Positions 45,704-54,170 are shown, numbered from the stretch's first letter. The stretch is 64,000 nt of DNA from Mesorhizobium ciceri WSM4083 (GCF_000519305.1 NZ_JAFG01000005.1:190-64189), one strand, 5' to 3'. Notes: generated from the sequence alone by a model not told the origin. Numbers and translations: made by a program.

Positions 45704-45790
45704 GGCTCTTGAACTCCGATCTTTGCCGGTGCGAACACCCGAGCATATCCAGATGAATTGTCATTGCCTGGTTTGCTTCGACGAGACGTC

Positions 45791-45815
45791 AACGAGACGA
45801 TGCCGGTCAGGTTCC
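45791..45815 (-). promoter_or_regulatory. Candidate EcfG-type promoter for DUF3606-like gene 2
   Basis: Minus strand GGAAC (45815-45811), N16, CGTT (45794-45791), 88 bp from ATG 45703. Exact consensus. Confidence 0.6.
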
Positions 45816-45842
45816 GTGCATCGCCTGCTCATGTCGAACTTG

Positions 45843-46043
45843 TCACGCCACGCGGCGGTACCGATGGCGGTCTCGGATGAATTCATTGAAGAAGCGGCCT
45901 TTTGAGGAAGCCTTGGTGAAAGCGGCATAAGTTGCCGGCGCAACATCCTCATAGTCGTAACGTCTGCCGCTCGGCACAAACCAGACCGAGAGGATCCTGG
46001 TAGCGGGATCGTATTGTGCGTTTCGGATCACGGTCGATGGCAT
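45843..46043 (-). CDS. KTSC-domain protein
   Basis: 66 residues from ATG 46043. KTSC domain pattern: YDPATRILSVWFVPSGRRYDYEDVAPATYAAF and the signature ASSKGRFFNEFIRDR (K-S-G-F-N). The domain is often linked with lysyl-tRNA synthetase, nucleases and phage proteins but no mechanism is known. EcfG-type promoter 27 bp upstream. Confidence 0.82.
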   Translation of the reverse strand: MPSTVIRNAQYDPATRILSVWFVPSGRRYDYEDVAPATYAAFTKASSKGRFFNEFIRDRHRYRRVA

Positions 46044-46070
46044 AATGGCACCCGACGGGTCTGCCCGAAT

Positions 46071-46095
46071 AACCCGCTAGCGATCGTCAGGTTCC
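46071..46095 (-). promoter_or_regulatory. Candidate EcfG-type promoter for KTSC gene
   Basis: Minus strand GGAAC (46095-46091), N16, GGTT (46074-46071), 27 bp upstream of the start. Confidence 0.55.
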
Positions 46096-46123
46096 GCCGA
46101 TACCCTCGCGCCTTGCACCGCGA

Positions 46124-46558
46124 CTACCGGTCGCGCGGGTTGCCAAACTTCGGGTCGCGCTTCCTTGAATATCGGTCGATGCGTGGCAGGCCGTCGTCGA
46201 ACTCGATGCACGGCAGCCTCAGGTCCCAATAGGCATGGGCTTGCGGCTGAAAACCTTCAGGTTTGTCAAGAAAGCCGACCGTCACGTAGAACTCGTCCGG
46301 CAGACCTTCGTCGCTATAGCCTATCGAGCTTCCACAATCCGGGCAGAACGTGCGGGTGACGCCCGGCGTTTTGGAAAAGGCCTTCGGTGTTCCCCTAAGA
46401 AGCTGAAATTGCTTCGGCCGATAACCGACCCAGATCGTCAGCGGACTTCCGGTGGCCCGGCGGCAATCGTCGTCGTGGTCGTAGCATATCCAGAAAGGCT
46501 CTCCGTCCATGGCTGCGGCGATCCCTCCGCAGAAGCAGGCTCCGGTCTCGCGCCGCAT
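46124..46558 (-). CDS. GFA-family (Mss4-like zinc fold) protein
   Basis: 144 residues from ATG 46558; the frame is open to 46642 but the family begins at MRRETGACFCGGI. Zinc-binding pattern ACFCGG...CYDHDDDCRRATGSP...TFCPDCGSSIGYSDEG of the glutathione-dependent formaldehyde-activating (GFA) superfamily, most members of which have unknown function. Eighty bp downstream of the PRC-barrel gene on the same strand and probably served by its stress promoter. A second GFA gene is at 55948. Confidence 0.82.
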   Translation of the reverse strand: MRRETGACFCGGIAAAMDGEPFWICYDHDDDCRRATGSPLTIWVGYRPKQFQLLRGTPKAFSKTPGVTRTFCPDCGSSIGYSDEGLPDEFYVTVGFLDKPEGFQPQAHAYWDLRLPCIEFDDGLPRIDRYSRKRDPKFGNPRDR

Positions 46559-46638
46559 TGTCTGTCCATCCTGTCGCGCCCAAGCGACGTTAAGAGAGCG
46601 GCCAAGCGGCCGCTCCCATTGAAGGTGATTTCCTCGAA

Positions 46639-46938
46639 TCATGCATCGTGATGCTCGGGCATGCTCTTGAGCTGATCCTTGGTCCAGTTCGTCACCGCGT
46701 GAACGTCGCCGTCTTCATCGCGCATGAATTCCAGCTGGCTCGCGGGAACGGCCACCGGCTTGGCGCCTATACCGAGAAAGCCGCCGACGTCGATGACGAC
46801 CTGACTGGCGGCTCCAGAGCCGTGGACGTGCGAAACGCTGCCGACCTTGTTGTCGTCCGCGTCGTAAATGGTGGCGTCTTCGAGAATGTCTGGCGTCAGT
46901 TCAGTGCTTGTGAGGCGTACGTGGTTGGTGTGATCCAT
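46639..46938 (-). CDS. PRC-barrel domain protein
   Basis: 99 residues, AGGAG ten bases before ATG 46938. PRC-barrel-type sequence: TPDILEDATIYDADDNKVGSVSHVHG, SQVVIDVGGFLGIGAKPVAVPASQLEF and a final VTNWTKDQLKSMPEHHD. Cytoplasmic. Related stress-inducible proteins are widespread in rhizobia; the ligand is unknown. An EcfG-type promoter lies 30 bp upstream. Confidence 0.85.
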   Translation of the reverse strand: MDHTNHVRLTSTELTPDILEDATIYDADDNKVGSVSHVHGSGAASQVVIDVGGFLGIGAKPVAVPASQLEFMRDEDGDVHAVTNWTKDQLKSMPEHHDA

Positions 46939-46968
46939 CGTTCGGACTCCTGTTGGGTGGAATATTTG

Positions 46969-46993
46969 AACCTCTCAGCCGGGCAATCGTTCC
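46969..46993 (-). promoter_or_regulatory. Candidate EcfG-type promoter for PRC-barrel gene
   Basis: Minus strand GGAAC (46993-46989), N16, GGTT (46972-46969), 30 bp from ATG 46938. Confidence 0.55.
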
Positions 46994-47176
46994 GAAGAAT
47001 TTCGGGGCGACGGACGGACGACGCAAGGACGCAAGAACCCTCAAATCAGCCTCGGCCCGAATTGACTCGCAAAGCTCTGTACGGAAGCGTACAAAGGGCA
47101 ATCGTCAGCAGCACAGTTTGGGCGTTGACGCTTGGGAGTGACCATCGCTCTTGCCCATCACGAGGCATGGCGTTGC

Positions 47177-47371
47177 ATGGCGAAGGAGCCCGAGCACCCC
47201 GGTCTGCCAGTAGTCGCGATAACCGCGCTTGCGCGGGATACAGGCGCCGCTGAACAACAGATACATGATATCATATCGCTCCTCGGGTTCGATCGCGCCT
47301 CTATCCTGCGGGAGGCTCGTTTGCTGGCGAAAGATGGTCAGCCAACAAGGCCTTCGAGTCTTCAGCAGTAA
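47177..47371 (+). CDS. Small hypothetical protein
   Basis: 64 residues from ATG 47177 (open frame from 47132). AITALARDTGAAEQQIHDIISLLGFDRASILREARLLA looks like a helical, possibly UBA- or HTH-like fold, but no family is recognised. RBS is weak (GAGG about 11 bases upstream). GC3 is moderate, so this is a tentative call. Confidence 0.4.
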   Translation: MAKEPEHPGLPVVAITALARDTGAAEQQIHDIISLLGFDRASILREARLLAKDGQPTRPSSLQQ

Positions 47372-47507
47372 CTGTCGGTTTCATACCAACACGCCGGCTC
47401 GTCTAGTGCTGCGCGAGACGAAGTCTATGGTTCGTTACCGTCCGCTCGTTCGACGGGCGCGGCCGGCTAAGAGATTCCAGTGCTCTTGCCCAAGGGAAAA
47501 GAGTCTC

Positions 47508-48257
47508 GTGGATTACCAGATACTGCAAGCCAAGAGCGAATTGCTTCGCCGCATGAGCGCGGACGATCTCGCGCGGCTGAGGCCGCATCTGGCGAGCGTT
47601 TTCCTGGAGTTGCGCGCGCCGCTGGAGACTGCGGGGCAGAAGATCGAAGCCGTCTATTTTCTGGAAAGCGGACTGGCATCGGTGGTGGCCAGTACTTCGG
47701 AGGCAACCGAAGCGGAAGTCGGAATCATCGGGTTCGAAGGAATGACCGGTTCGGCCCTGATCATGGGGGACGACCAGGCGAACTTTGATTGTTACGTCCA
47801 GTCGACATGCGAGGCCCTCCGGATAGAGGCTGCTCCATTCGTCGAAGCCCTGGAGGACAGTCCTACATTGCGGCCGTTCCTGTTGCGCTATGTCCAATAT
47901 TTCCATGTTCAGACAAGCTACACGGCATCGATCAACGCACGGCAGAGCCTGGAAGTCCGGCTGGCGAGATGGCTTTTGATGTGCAGCGACCGCACTGTCG
48001 GCGACAGACTTATGATAACCCATGAATTTCTGTCCATCATGCTTGGTGTCAGGCGTCCGGGGGTTACCGTCGGTCTGCAGATGATCGAGAGTTACGGCTA
48101 TATCCGAGCGCGCCGCGGAGAGATCACGATCCGCGATCGAGATGGTCTCATAAAGTTGGCGCGAGACTCTTACGGTCCACCCGAAACCCAGTACCGCCGG
48201 CTGATCGGAGATTTGGGCTCGAAGCATCCTGCGAGGCAGGAGCGGCCACTCGCTTGA
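47508..48257 (+). CDS. Crp/Fnr-family transcriptional regulator
   Basis: 249 residues from GTG 47508; the frame is open to 47229, and ATG 47427 or 47544 are alternatives. N-terminal cyclic-nucleotide-binding-like beta-roll (EAVYFLESGLASVVASTSEATEAEVGIIGFEGMTGSALIMGDDQ), dimer helix, and winged HTH (DRLMITHEFLSIMLGVRRPGVTVGLQMIESYGYIRARRGEITIRDRDGL). No Fe-S Cys cluster, so not an FNR oxygen sensor. The ligand is unknown. No stress promoter detected ahead. Confidence 0.85.
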   Translation: MDYQILQAKSELLRRMSADDLARLRPHLASVFLELRAPLETAGQKIEAVYFLESGLASVVASTSEATEAEVGIIGFEGMTGSALIMGDDQANFDCYVQSTCEALRIEAAPFVEALEDSPTLRPFLLRYVQYFHVQTSYTASINARQSLEVRLARWLLMCSDRTVGDRLMITHEFLSIMLGVRRPGVTVGLQMIESYGYIRARRGEITIRDRDGLIKLARDSYGPPETQYRRLIGDLGSKHPARQERPLA

Positions 48258-48649
48258 GGGCCGGGGCCAACAGAGGCTTCTCCGCCACTGAACCGCCAAG
48301 AAGACATTTCGAGTGGCCGACGCGATGATGCCGGTGAGACACCGTTGCCCAAACCCGCGCCGGCCACTGCGGCATGTTTTGGGGATGCCGCGTTGCCAAT
48401 CTAGTTGCTGACAAGCAACTGGCAACGAAGGCTCGCGGTTTGGTAAGAACCGTACGTACATGCATGCAACCTCCCTCGGTCGCATTCAAGGCATGCCCGC
48501 GGAATCCTGGATTGAATACAGTCACCCCGATAGACTCCGGATTGACAGGCTTTGTCCGGTCAGCGCGGTGATATCCGCAGGGCGGAGTGCAGATTTGCTG
48601 GCTCGGTTCCGATATTGCCAGGCGGGCTGGCCTTCACCATCTAGCTGGG
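48258..48649. other. 392-bp interval without a convincing gene
   Basis: Between the Crp-like and AlkB genes. Short open frames here lack RBS, GC3 bias and similarity. A hairpin AGTTGCT (48413-48419)/AGCAACT (48424-48430) with a 4-nt loop is the only structure noted; no GGAAC-type promoter reads toward alkB. Confidence 0.5.
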
Positions 48650-49255
48650 ATGGCGACACCTAAATCGAAAGCACTCGGCTCCGGCTCATCCGGGCTCCAG
48701 CACGATCTCTTTGGTGCCGCCGACGACCTGCCGGAAGGTTTCCTCTACCAGCCTGATCTTATCACCGCGCAAGAAGAAACCGAACTCGCCCGGCATCTCG
48801 AAGGCCTGCCTTTCGAGGCGTTCGATTTCCATGGCCATCTGGCAAACCGGCGCGTCGTGGGTTTTGGCCTGCGCTACGACTACGATAGGCGCCAGGTGGT
48901 CGAGGCCCCGCCGATCCCTGACTTCCTGTTGGCCCTGCGCGACCAGATCGCGGCGTTGGCAGGCAAGCCCGCCGATGCCTTCGCGCAAGTGTTGATCAAT
49001 GAATACCGGCCCGGCGCCGGCATCGGCTGGCATCGAGACAAACCTCATTTCGAAGACGTTGCGGGTGTTTCGTTACTGGCGCCTTGCAGCTTCCGGCTCC
49101 GGCGGAAGAATGGCGCCAAGTGGGATCGCCGGACCATCGTCGTCGAACCAAGGTCGGCGTATCTCATGACTGGATCATCGCGCACGGAATGGGAGCACAG
49201 CATTCCGCCAGTTGACCTGCATCGATACTCGATCACCTTGCGGACATTGCGCTAA
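48650..49255 (+). CDS. alkB: AlkB-type alpha-ketoglutarate-dependent dioxygenase
   Basis: 201 residues from ATG 48650. Iron ligands His128 and Asp130 (GIGWHRDKPHF) and His183 (EHSIPP), with 2-oxoglutarate-binding Arg residues in HRYSITLRTLR at the C-terminus; substrate-side GFGLRYDYDRRQ. Oxidatively removes alkyl lesions from DNA or RNA. It belongs to the shorter AlkB-like subgroup rather than the E. coli Ada-linked one, so its exact substrate is open. No stress promoter was found. Confidence 0.88.
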   Translation: MATPKSKALGSGSSGLQHDLFGAADDLPEGFLYQPDLITAQEETELARHLEGLPFEAFDFHGHLANRRVVGFGLRYDYDRRQVVEAPPIPDFLLALRDQIAALAGKPADAFAQVLINEYRPGAGIGWHRDKPHFEDVAGVSLLAPCSFRLRRKNGAKWDRRTIVVEPRSAYLMTGSSRTEWEHSIPPVDLHRYSITLRTLR

Positions 49256-49334
49256 CTCCGCAGGAGCATCGCGCACCTCGCCGTTCTGAGGCATCGTCAG
49301 CGCCATCACGAGTTCTTGAACGCAAACGGTTCCG

Positions 49335-49359
49335 GGAACCTCCCAACCACAAGTTGGTT
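49335..49359 (+). promoter_or_regulatory. Candidate EcfG-type promoter for DUF2231 and dehydrogenase genes
   Basis: GGAAC at 49335-49339, N16, GGTT at 49356-49359, 37 bp before ATG 49397. Confidence 0.55.
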
Positions 49360-49396
49360 TGGAGGACAGGTACAGCTTCAAAGGTGGAGAATGTCC

Positions 49397-49837
49397 ATGG
49401 CCCGCGCCCGATCCGTGTTGGTGGCCGCCAGGCGTCCGTTGCATAGAACGCCGATGGCAGTCGCAAATGCATGTTTCGTCGGCACATTGCTGACCGACGT
49501 TGCCTATTGGCGAAGCGCTGAAATGATGTGGGCCGATTTTTCCGCCTGGCTGCTGCTTGCCGGCCTGCTTGTAGGCGTGCTCGCGGTTCTTGCAGCACTG
49601 GTCGATTTGTTTACCGACCGGCTTTCCGGTGAAGCCGGGCGCGTATGGCCATATCTCCTCGGCAGCCTCGTCGTGCTCGTCATATCGCTCTTCAACGCAC
49701 TGGTGCACAGCCGGGATGCCTGGACCTCGGTCATGCCGACGGGGCTCATCCTGTCCGCCGCCGCCGTGATCGTTATTCTCTTGCTGAGCCTGCTGGGATG
49801 GAGTTCCGGCCGCACTCAAGTGGAGGTGGTCGAATGA
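49397..49837 (+). CDS. DUF2231-like membrane protein
   Basis: 146 residues from ATG 49397 (GGAG eight bases upstream); ATG 49391 is possible. Four TM segments; [27 protein letters not shown] resembles the DUF2231 start (PLHPxLVHFPIALLxxALLxDL) and is followed by further helices. Such proteins often sit with quinone- or heme-dependent dehydrogenases. ATGA overlap (49834-49837) couples it to the sugar-dehydrogenase-like lipoprotein, which it may anchor or connect to the quinone pool (inference). Confidence 0.75.
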   Translation: MARARSVLVAARRPLHRTPMAVANACFVGTLLTDVAYWRSAEMMWADFSAWLLLAGLLVGVLAVLAALVDLFTDRLSGEAGRVWPYLLGSLVVLVISLFNALVHSRDAWTSVMPTGLILSAAAVIVILLLSLLGWSSGRTQVEVVE

Positions 49838-51174
49838 ATGTCTCCGCCAGATATATCCCGCGGATCGCCAGCCTCGGTCTGCTGTGCGGATCGATTTTGG
49901 TGCTGCCCGCATGCAGCGACAACGAACCGGATCCCACCGATCAGGTCGGAGCGAACCCGACGCTGCCTGAACCGATCCAGTATCTGGTGCCGCCGATGCA
50001 TGTCGCGTCGGTCATCGGTTGGAAACAGGAGGAAAGGCCGACGGTCGCCAAGGGTTTGCAAATCCAGGCCTTCGCCAAGGGATTGAAGCATCCGCGCTCG
50101 CTTTACACATTGCCGAATGGTGACGTTCTGGTGGTCGAATCCGTGGCGCCGCCCGGTGCGGCGATCAAGCGGCCGAAAGACCTGGTCATGGGCTGGATCG
50201 AGTCCATGGCGACGTCGGGCGGCGGCACCGAAGGAAGCAACCGTATCACCCTGCTGCGCGATACCAACGGCGATGGTGTGCCCGATGTCCAGGAGGTTTT
50301 TCTCGATCATCTCAATTCGCCCTTTGGTGTGGCCCTGGTTGGCAACGATCTCTACGTCGCCAACACCGACGCCATCGTGCGGTACCCCTACACGTCGGGC
50401 GACACCAAGATCACCGCCCCGGGCACCGTGCTGACGCCGTTGCCCGGCGGGCCTATCGATCACCACTGGACAAAGTCTCTCGTGGCCAGCCGCGACGGGT
50501 CTCTGCTTTATGTCGGCATTGGATCCAACAGCAACATCACCGAGAACGGCATCCAGGCGGAAAAGGACCGGGCCGCCATCTGGGAAGTCGACAGGGCCAC
50601 TGGCCGTTATCGTGTTTTCGCGAGCGGCCTGCGCAACCCCAACGGACTGAGCTGGGAGCCGCAGAGCGGCGCGCTGTGGGCTGTTATCAACGAGCGCGAC
50701 GAGCTCGGTCCTAACCTGGTTCCCGACTACATGACCTCGGTCAAGGACGGCGCGTTCTATGGTTGGCCGTACAGCTACTATGGTCAGCATGTCGACCCGC
50801 GCGTGATGCCGCAGCGGCCGGACCTGGTCGCCAAGGCGATCCCTCCCGATTATGCCTTGAGTTCCCACGTCGCACCTCTGGGCTTGGCGTTCTACACTGG
50901 AACCAACCTGCCGGACCTGTATCGCAACGGCGCCTTTGTTGGCGAGCATGGCAGCTGGAACCGCAAGAGCTTCAACGGCTACAAGGTCGTTTTCGTGCCG
51001 TTCAAGGACGGTCATCCAGACGGCAAGCCGCAGGATGTCGTCACCGGTTTCCTCGACAAGGACAACAAGGCGCACGGGCGGCCGGTCGGTGTTGCCGTCG
51101 ACAAATCGGGCGCGTTGCTGATCGCCGACGATGTCGGAAACACGGTCTGGCGCGTAACTTCCGCGAGCCAGTAG
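49834..51174 (+). CDS. Sorbosone/glucose dehydrogenase-like beta-propeller lipoprotein
   Basis: 446 residues from ATG 49834, overlapping the DUF2231 gene. Lipoprotein signal with lipobox LPAC (Cys near residue 27), then the soluble PQQ-dependent aldose/sorbosone dehydrogenase-like propeller: [73 protein letters not shown] and [13 protein letters not shown] and Ca ligands cannot be confirmed by eye, so enzymatic activity is inference. Probably in the periplasmic face of a membrane. Confidence 0.87.
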   Translation: MNVSARYIPRIASLGLLCGSILVLPACSDNEPDPTDQVGANPTLPEPIQYLVPPMHVASVIGWKQEERPTVAKGLQIQAFAKGLKHPRSLYTLPNGDVLVVESVAPPGAAIKRPKDLVMGWIESMATSGGGTEGSNRITLLRDTNGDGVPDVQEVFLDHLNSPFGVALVGNDLYVANTDAIVRYPYTSGDTKITAPGTVLTPLPGGPIDHHWTKSLVASRDGSLLYVGIGSNSNITENGIQAEKDRAAIWEVDRATGRYRVFASGLRNPNGLSWEPQSGALWAVINERDELGPNLVPDYMTSVKDGAFYGWPYSYYGQHVDPRVMPQRPDLVAKAIPPDYALSSHVAPLGLAFYTGTNLPDLYRNGAFVGEHGSWNRKSFNGYKVVFVPFKDGHPDGKPQDVVTGFLDKDNKAHGRPVGVAVDKSGALLIADDVGNTVWRVTSASQ

Positions 51175-51202
51175 GCACCTGCATAAACGCGGATCGCTTC
51201 AC

Positions 51203-51340
51203 CTATCTCGGTGCAAATTCCACCAACGCCTTGACGAATTCTGCCGGTGCCTCGATCGGCAGGAATTCGCCGCAGTTGGCGATCATGTGACCTTGCAGGT
51301 TCTTTGCGCCAGACAGCCTGCGTCGGAATCGCTCATCGCT
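51203..51340 (-). pseudogene. C-terminal fragment of an alpha/beta-hydrolase
   Basis: On the minus strand, DERFRRRLSGAKNLQGHMIANCGEFLPIEAPAEFVKALVEF ends at TAG 51203-51205. This matches the closing block of epoxide-hydrolase-type alpha/beta-hydrolases, where GHFxPEEAP carries the catalytic His; here the His is Glu (CGEFLP). The upstream frame has no hydrolase similarity, so it is a truncated, inactive remnant. It fills part of the 379-bp gap 51175-51553, which also holds a stress promoter. Confidence 0.45.
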
Positions 51341-51441
51341 GTCTGTCCTCCAGTAGTGGTCAGTGCCCCTGTGAGCCGGCTGGACCGTCACCAAGTGGGA
51401 GGAGGGGGCCATCTCGCCCCCGGCCTGTTGGTCCGCTTGGC

Positions 51442-51466
51442 GGAACAAGCATTCAACCCTGGCGTT
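51442..51466 (+). promoter_or_regulatory. Candidate EcfG-type promoter for flavodoxin-fold oxidoreductase
   Basis: GGAAC at 51442-51446, N16, CGTT at 51463-51466, 87 bp before ATG 51554. Exact consensus. Confidence 0.6.
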
Positions 51467-51553
51467 AAATGCCGGGCGCTCCCGCAACGGGCGAATGGGC
51501 TGTCGCGACGTCGTCGCGGCGATTTGCAATTAGGACAATGCAGGGAGATCCAG

Positions 51554-52171
51554 ATGCCGCTTACGGCCTTCGCACTCAATTGCTCGCTCAAAGCTTCGAA
51601 CGACAGGGAAAAATCCTCCACCGATCGGTTGCTCGCCGATGTCCTGGCGGCGCTGATGCAATACGAGGTGAAGGGCGAGATCGTGCGTGCGCTCAGTCAC
51701 GATATCAAGCCCGGCGTGCTCTCCGACATGGGCGAGGGCGACGATTGGCCGAAACTCAGAGAAAAAATACTGGCGGCCGACATTTTCGTACTCGGCCTCC
51801 CGATCTGGCTTGGCCAGCCCTCGAGTGTGGCCAAGCGCGTCCTGGAGCGGATGGATGCGTTTCTCGAGGAGACCGATGACAAAGGGCGCATGCCGGCAGC
51901 AGGAAAGGTGGCCTTGGTGGCCATCGTCGGCAATGAGGACGGTGCGCATCACTGCCACGCGGAATGCTTCCAGGCATTGAACGATGTTGGCTTCACCATC
52001 CCGGCCAATGGCGGGGTCTACTGGGTTGGCGAGGCCATGGAGGATGTCAACTATGTCGACCTGCCGGCAACTCCGGAAAAAGTCTCGGGTGCGATCGAAA
52101 TGGCAGCATCAAACGCCGCCCATCTCGCTGGATTGCTGAAAGACCGGGGCTACTTGGGGGTCTCGGGGTAA
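51554..52171 (+). CDS. NAD(P)H-dependent FMN reductase-like flavoprotein
   Basis: 205 residues from ATG 51554 (GGGAG eight bases upstream). Flavodoxin-fold: ALNCSLKASNDREKSSTD (phosphate loop), DIFVLGLPIWLGQPSSVAKRVLERMD and GKVALVAIVGNEDGAHHCHAECFQALNDVGFTIPANGG. Resembles the NADPH-dependent FMN reductase/iron-sulfur flavoprotein group. Likely a stress-induced quinone or azo reductase, the electron acceptor being unknown. Confidence 0.83.
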   Translation: MPLTAFALNCSLKASNDREKSSTDRLLADVLAALMQYEVKGEIVRALSHDIKPGVLSDMGEGDDWPKLREKILAADIFVLGLPIWLGQPSSVAKRVLERMDAFLEETDDKGRMPAAGKVALVAIVGNEDGAHHCHAECFQALNDVGFTIPANGGVYWVGEAMEDVNYVDLPATPEKVSGAIEMAASNAAHLAGLLKDRGYLGVSG

Positions 52172-52223
52172 CCTTTGTTCGCCCGACATCTTTGAACCTG
52201 GCAGCGTCATGAGGTCTCAGTCG

Positions 52224-52248
52224 GGAACAGGAAGGCTTGTAGCGAGTT
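52224..52248 (+). promoter_or_regulatory. Candidate EcfG-type promoter for DUF3309 gene
   Basis: GGAAC at 52224-52228, N16, AGTT at 52245-52248, 69 bp before ATG 52318. Confidence 0.45.
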
Positions 52249-52317
52249 CCTATTCTCATCAGCCGCCGACCGCCGCTCCGTCTATACGGCGCGAAGCCGC
52301 AAACAGGAGAGCAAGTC

Positions 52318-52482
52318 ATGGGTCTCGGCACAATTCTTATCATCATTCTGATTATCGCATTGCTTGGCGGTTTTAGTGGGCTTGGCGGCGGGCCTTTCTA
52401 CGGCACCGGTTATTACGGTGGCGGCGGCCTCGGTCTGGTGCTGCTTGTAGTCATAGTCCTGGTCGTGCTCGGGCGCCTCTAA
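52318..52482 (+). CDS. DUF3309-family small membrane protein
   Basis: 54 residues from ATG 52318, ACAGGAG ten bases upstream, TAA at 52480-52482. Two hydrophobic segments (GTILIIILIIALLGGF and LGLVLLVVIVLVVLGRL) separated by a Gly/Tyr-rich turn (GLGGGPFYGTGYYGGGG). A common stress-associated small inner-membrane protein of unknown role in Rhizobiales. Confidence 0.8.
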   Translation: MGLGTILIIILIIALLGGFSGLGGGPFYGTGYYGGGGLGLVLLVVIVLVVLGRL

Positions 52483-52552
52483 CCGGGTGGATGTACCAAC
52501 TGGCCGACTGCGGTCCTCTGCGTTGCTTGAACCCATGGCAGTCCAGCAATGA

Positions 52553-52578
52553 CGGTCCGCCCTCTAGAGGGCGGACCG
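52553..52578. terminator. Perfect 26-bp palindrome between convergent DUF3309 and DUF1236 genes
   Basis: Arm CGGTCCGCCCTCT at 52553-52565 is followed at once by its exact complement (52566-52578), centred on TCTAGA. A bidirectional terminator or cruciform-forming site; no T-run on either side. Confidence 0.5.
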
Positions 52579-52590
52579 CTGGTGGACATA

Positions 52591-53436
52591 TCAGGTCAAA
52601 ACCAGCACGATCTTGAACGTATCCGGATCAACGATGACGATCCGTCCGTCCGCAAGCACGAAATACTCGTAGCTCTCGTAAGCGGGAACGATCTTGACGA
52701 TACGAGCCGGCAAACGATGCAGCCTGACCTTCTGCCGCGGAACTTCGACGCCGACGGTGATATCAAAATCGACATTAGACACAGGCTCGACCTTCGTCTC
52801 CCGGATGACCTGAGTGACTTGGGTTTTCTGCTCCACCGTCACGTTGTTGATGGAGCCGGTCGACGTCGTATCCTGTGTCGAGGCCTTGCCCTGGGCCTGC
52901 TCGTCGGTCTGCATCTTGGCCTTATCCTGAGCCTGCTGCTCGGTGGTGCCGCCCTTGCCTTGAGCCTGCTCATCGGTTTGAATCTTGGTCTTGTCCTGGG
53001 CCTGCTGATCGGTGGTGCCGGCCTTGCGCTGAGCCTGCTCGTCGGTCTGCGTCTTGGCCTTGCCCTGGGCCTGCTGATCGGTGGTGCCAGCCTTGCCCTG
53101 AGCCTGCTCGTCAGTCTTCAGCTTGGCCTTGCCCTGGGCCTGCTGATCGGTGGTGCCAGCCTTGCCCTGAGCCTGCTCGTCGGTCTTCAGCTTGGTCTTG
53201 TCCTGGGCCTGCTGATCGGTGGAGGCGCCGGCGTTGCCCTGAGCCTGCTCATCGGTCTGCATCTTAGCTTTGCCCTGGGACTGCTCGCCCATCTTGGAAC
53301 CGCCCTGGCAGTCAGCCTGCCCGGAAGCGCAATTGGCTTCTGCGCCAGACTGGCTTTCGGGCTGTTGTGTCTGAGCCATCGCCGTTCCACAGCCGAGCCC
53401 GATCGCCAGCATGCTGGTAATGAGAACATGTTTCAT
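52591..53436 (-). CDS. DUF1236 protein with six 23-residue tandem repeats
   Basis: 281 residues from ATG 53436 (GGGAG 9-12 bases upstream). Signal peptide MKHVLITSMLAIGLGCGTAMAQ, a Cys/Gln-rich segment, then residues 50-188 as about six units of DQQAQ(G/D)KxKxxTDEQAQxKxGTT, strongly charged and likely an extended coil, and a C-terminal DUF1236 domain (EVPRQKVRLHRLPARIVKIVPAYESYEYFVLADGRIVIVDPDTFKIV). Periplasmic or envelope protein. EcfG-type promoter 43 bp upstream. Confidence 0.85.
   Translation of the reverse strand: MKHVLITSMLAIGLGCGTAMAQTQQPESQSGAEANCASGQADCQGGSKMGEQSQGKAKMQTDEQAQGNAGASTDQQAQDKTKLKTDEQAQGKAGTTDQQAQGKAKLKTDEQAQGKAGTTDQQAQGKAKTQTDEQAQRKAGTTDQQAQDKTKIQTDEQAQGKGGTTEQQAQDKAKMQTDEQAQGKASTQDTTSTGSINNVTVEQKTQVTQVIRETKVEPVSNVDFDITVGVEVPRQKVRLHRLPARIVKIVPAYESYEYFVLADGRIVIVDPDTFKIVLVLT
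52873..53289 (-). repeat. Tandem 69-bp repeats inside the DUF1236 gene
   Basis: About six copies of a 69-bp (23-codon) unit, the first copy longer by one codon, each itself two similar half-units starting QAQ. The copies differ by scattered substitutions (GKAKLK, GKAKTQ, DKTKIQ, DKAKMQ), so copy number may vary between strains by slippage. Confidence 0.8.
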
Positions 53437-53478
53437 GGGGAAATCTCCCTGGGTAAGGTTCGTCCCTTCAATGCGTAG

Positions 53479-53503
53479 AACCAGCACCCAAAAAAAATGT
53501 TCC
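53479..53503 (-). promoter_or_regulatory. Candidate EcfG-type promoter for DUF1236 gene
   Basis: Minus strand GGAAC (53503-53499), N16 containing a T-run, GGTT (53482-53479), 42 bp from ATG 53436. Confidence 0.5.
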
Positions 53504-53630
53504 GAGATAGTTGAGTGAGGGCTAAAAACGACCTCGCTTGAGATCATACGATCGCGGGCGAAAGCCGCCGCTCAAACGACCTTTTCAACTCTGCCGATTG
53601 CCCTAGCTCTCTCTTGAGAGGAGACCGGAC

Positions 53631-54083
53631 ATGGCAATTTATAGTCTGAGAGTGGCCAGCTTCATTTTCGTTGCACTGGCTTTCGTTCCGGCCGCGGCGC
53701 ATTTCTTCGCGATGTTCAACAAGATGAAGCTGGACGGGCCGAACTATCTGGCTGCGCAGCGCGCCTATGACGGATGGAGCCTGTTCGGCATCGTGGTGCT
53801 GGGAGCATTGCTCTCTACAGCCGCCCTGGCGATCCTGCTCTACCGAGCGAGTGCATCTTTCGGCTTGGTTGTTGTAGCCTGTCTCAGCATCGGCGCCACG
53901 CAATTTGCCTTCTGGACGCTGACCTATCCAATCAATCAGGCGACCCGGAACTGGACTGTCCTCCCTGACAACTGGGAGCTGCTGCGGCGCCAATGGGAGT
54001 ATTCGCATGCCATCGCCGCGGGCCTCAATGCCTTGGCGTTGCTGGTGCTTTTCATATCGGCGCTTCGCGCTGCGGTGCGTTGA
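53631..54083 (+). CDS. DUF1772 (anthrone oxygenase-like) membrane protein
   Basis: 150 residues with GAGGAGA seven bases upstream. Four TM segments and the family block FWTLTYPINQATRNWTVLPDNWELLRRQWEYSHAIAAG. Such membrane proteins are annotated from fungal anthrone oxygenase but the bacterial reaction is not known. No EcfG promoter found; it starts 128 bp from the divergent DUF1236 stress promoter. Confidence 0.8.
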   Translation: MAIYSLRVASFIFVALAFVPAAAHFFAMFNKMKLDGPNYLAAQRAYDGWSLFGIVVLGALLSTAALAILLYRASASFGLVVVACLSIGATQFAFWTLTYPINQATRNWTVLPDNWELLRRQWEYSHAIAAGLNALALLVLFISALRAAVR

Positions 54084-54170
54084 ACGACCACGTCTTCACC
54101 AGCCATTGAGCGGGCAGGAACCAAGGAAGCGAAATCATTGATACGCCAGATATTTCCAGTGGCAGGAAAA

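Noticed and set aside
45213..45764. 183-codon minus-strand frame across 45.2-45.8 kb
   Set aside because: Antisense shadow of the DUF6894 gene and of the real 54-residue gene at 45539-45703 in another frame.
48374..48571. 65-codon open frame ahead of alkB
   Set aside because: No RBS, no coding bias, Cys/Arg-rich composition typical of a chance frame.
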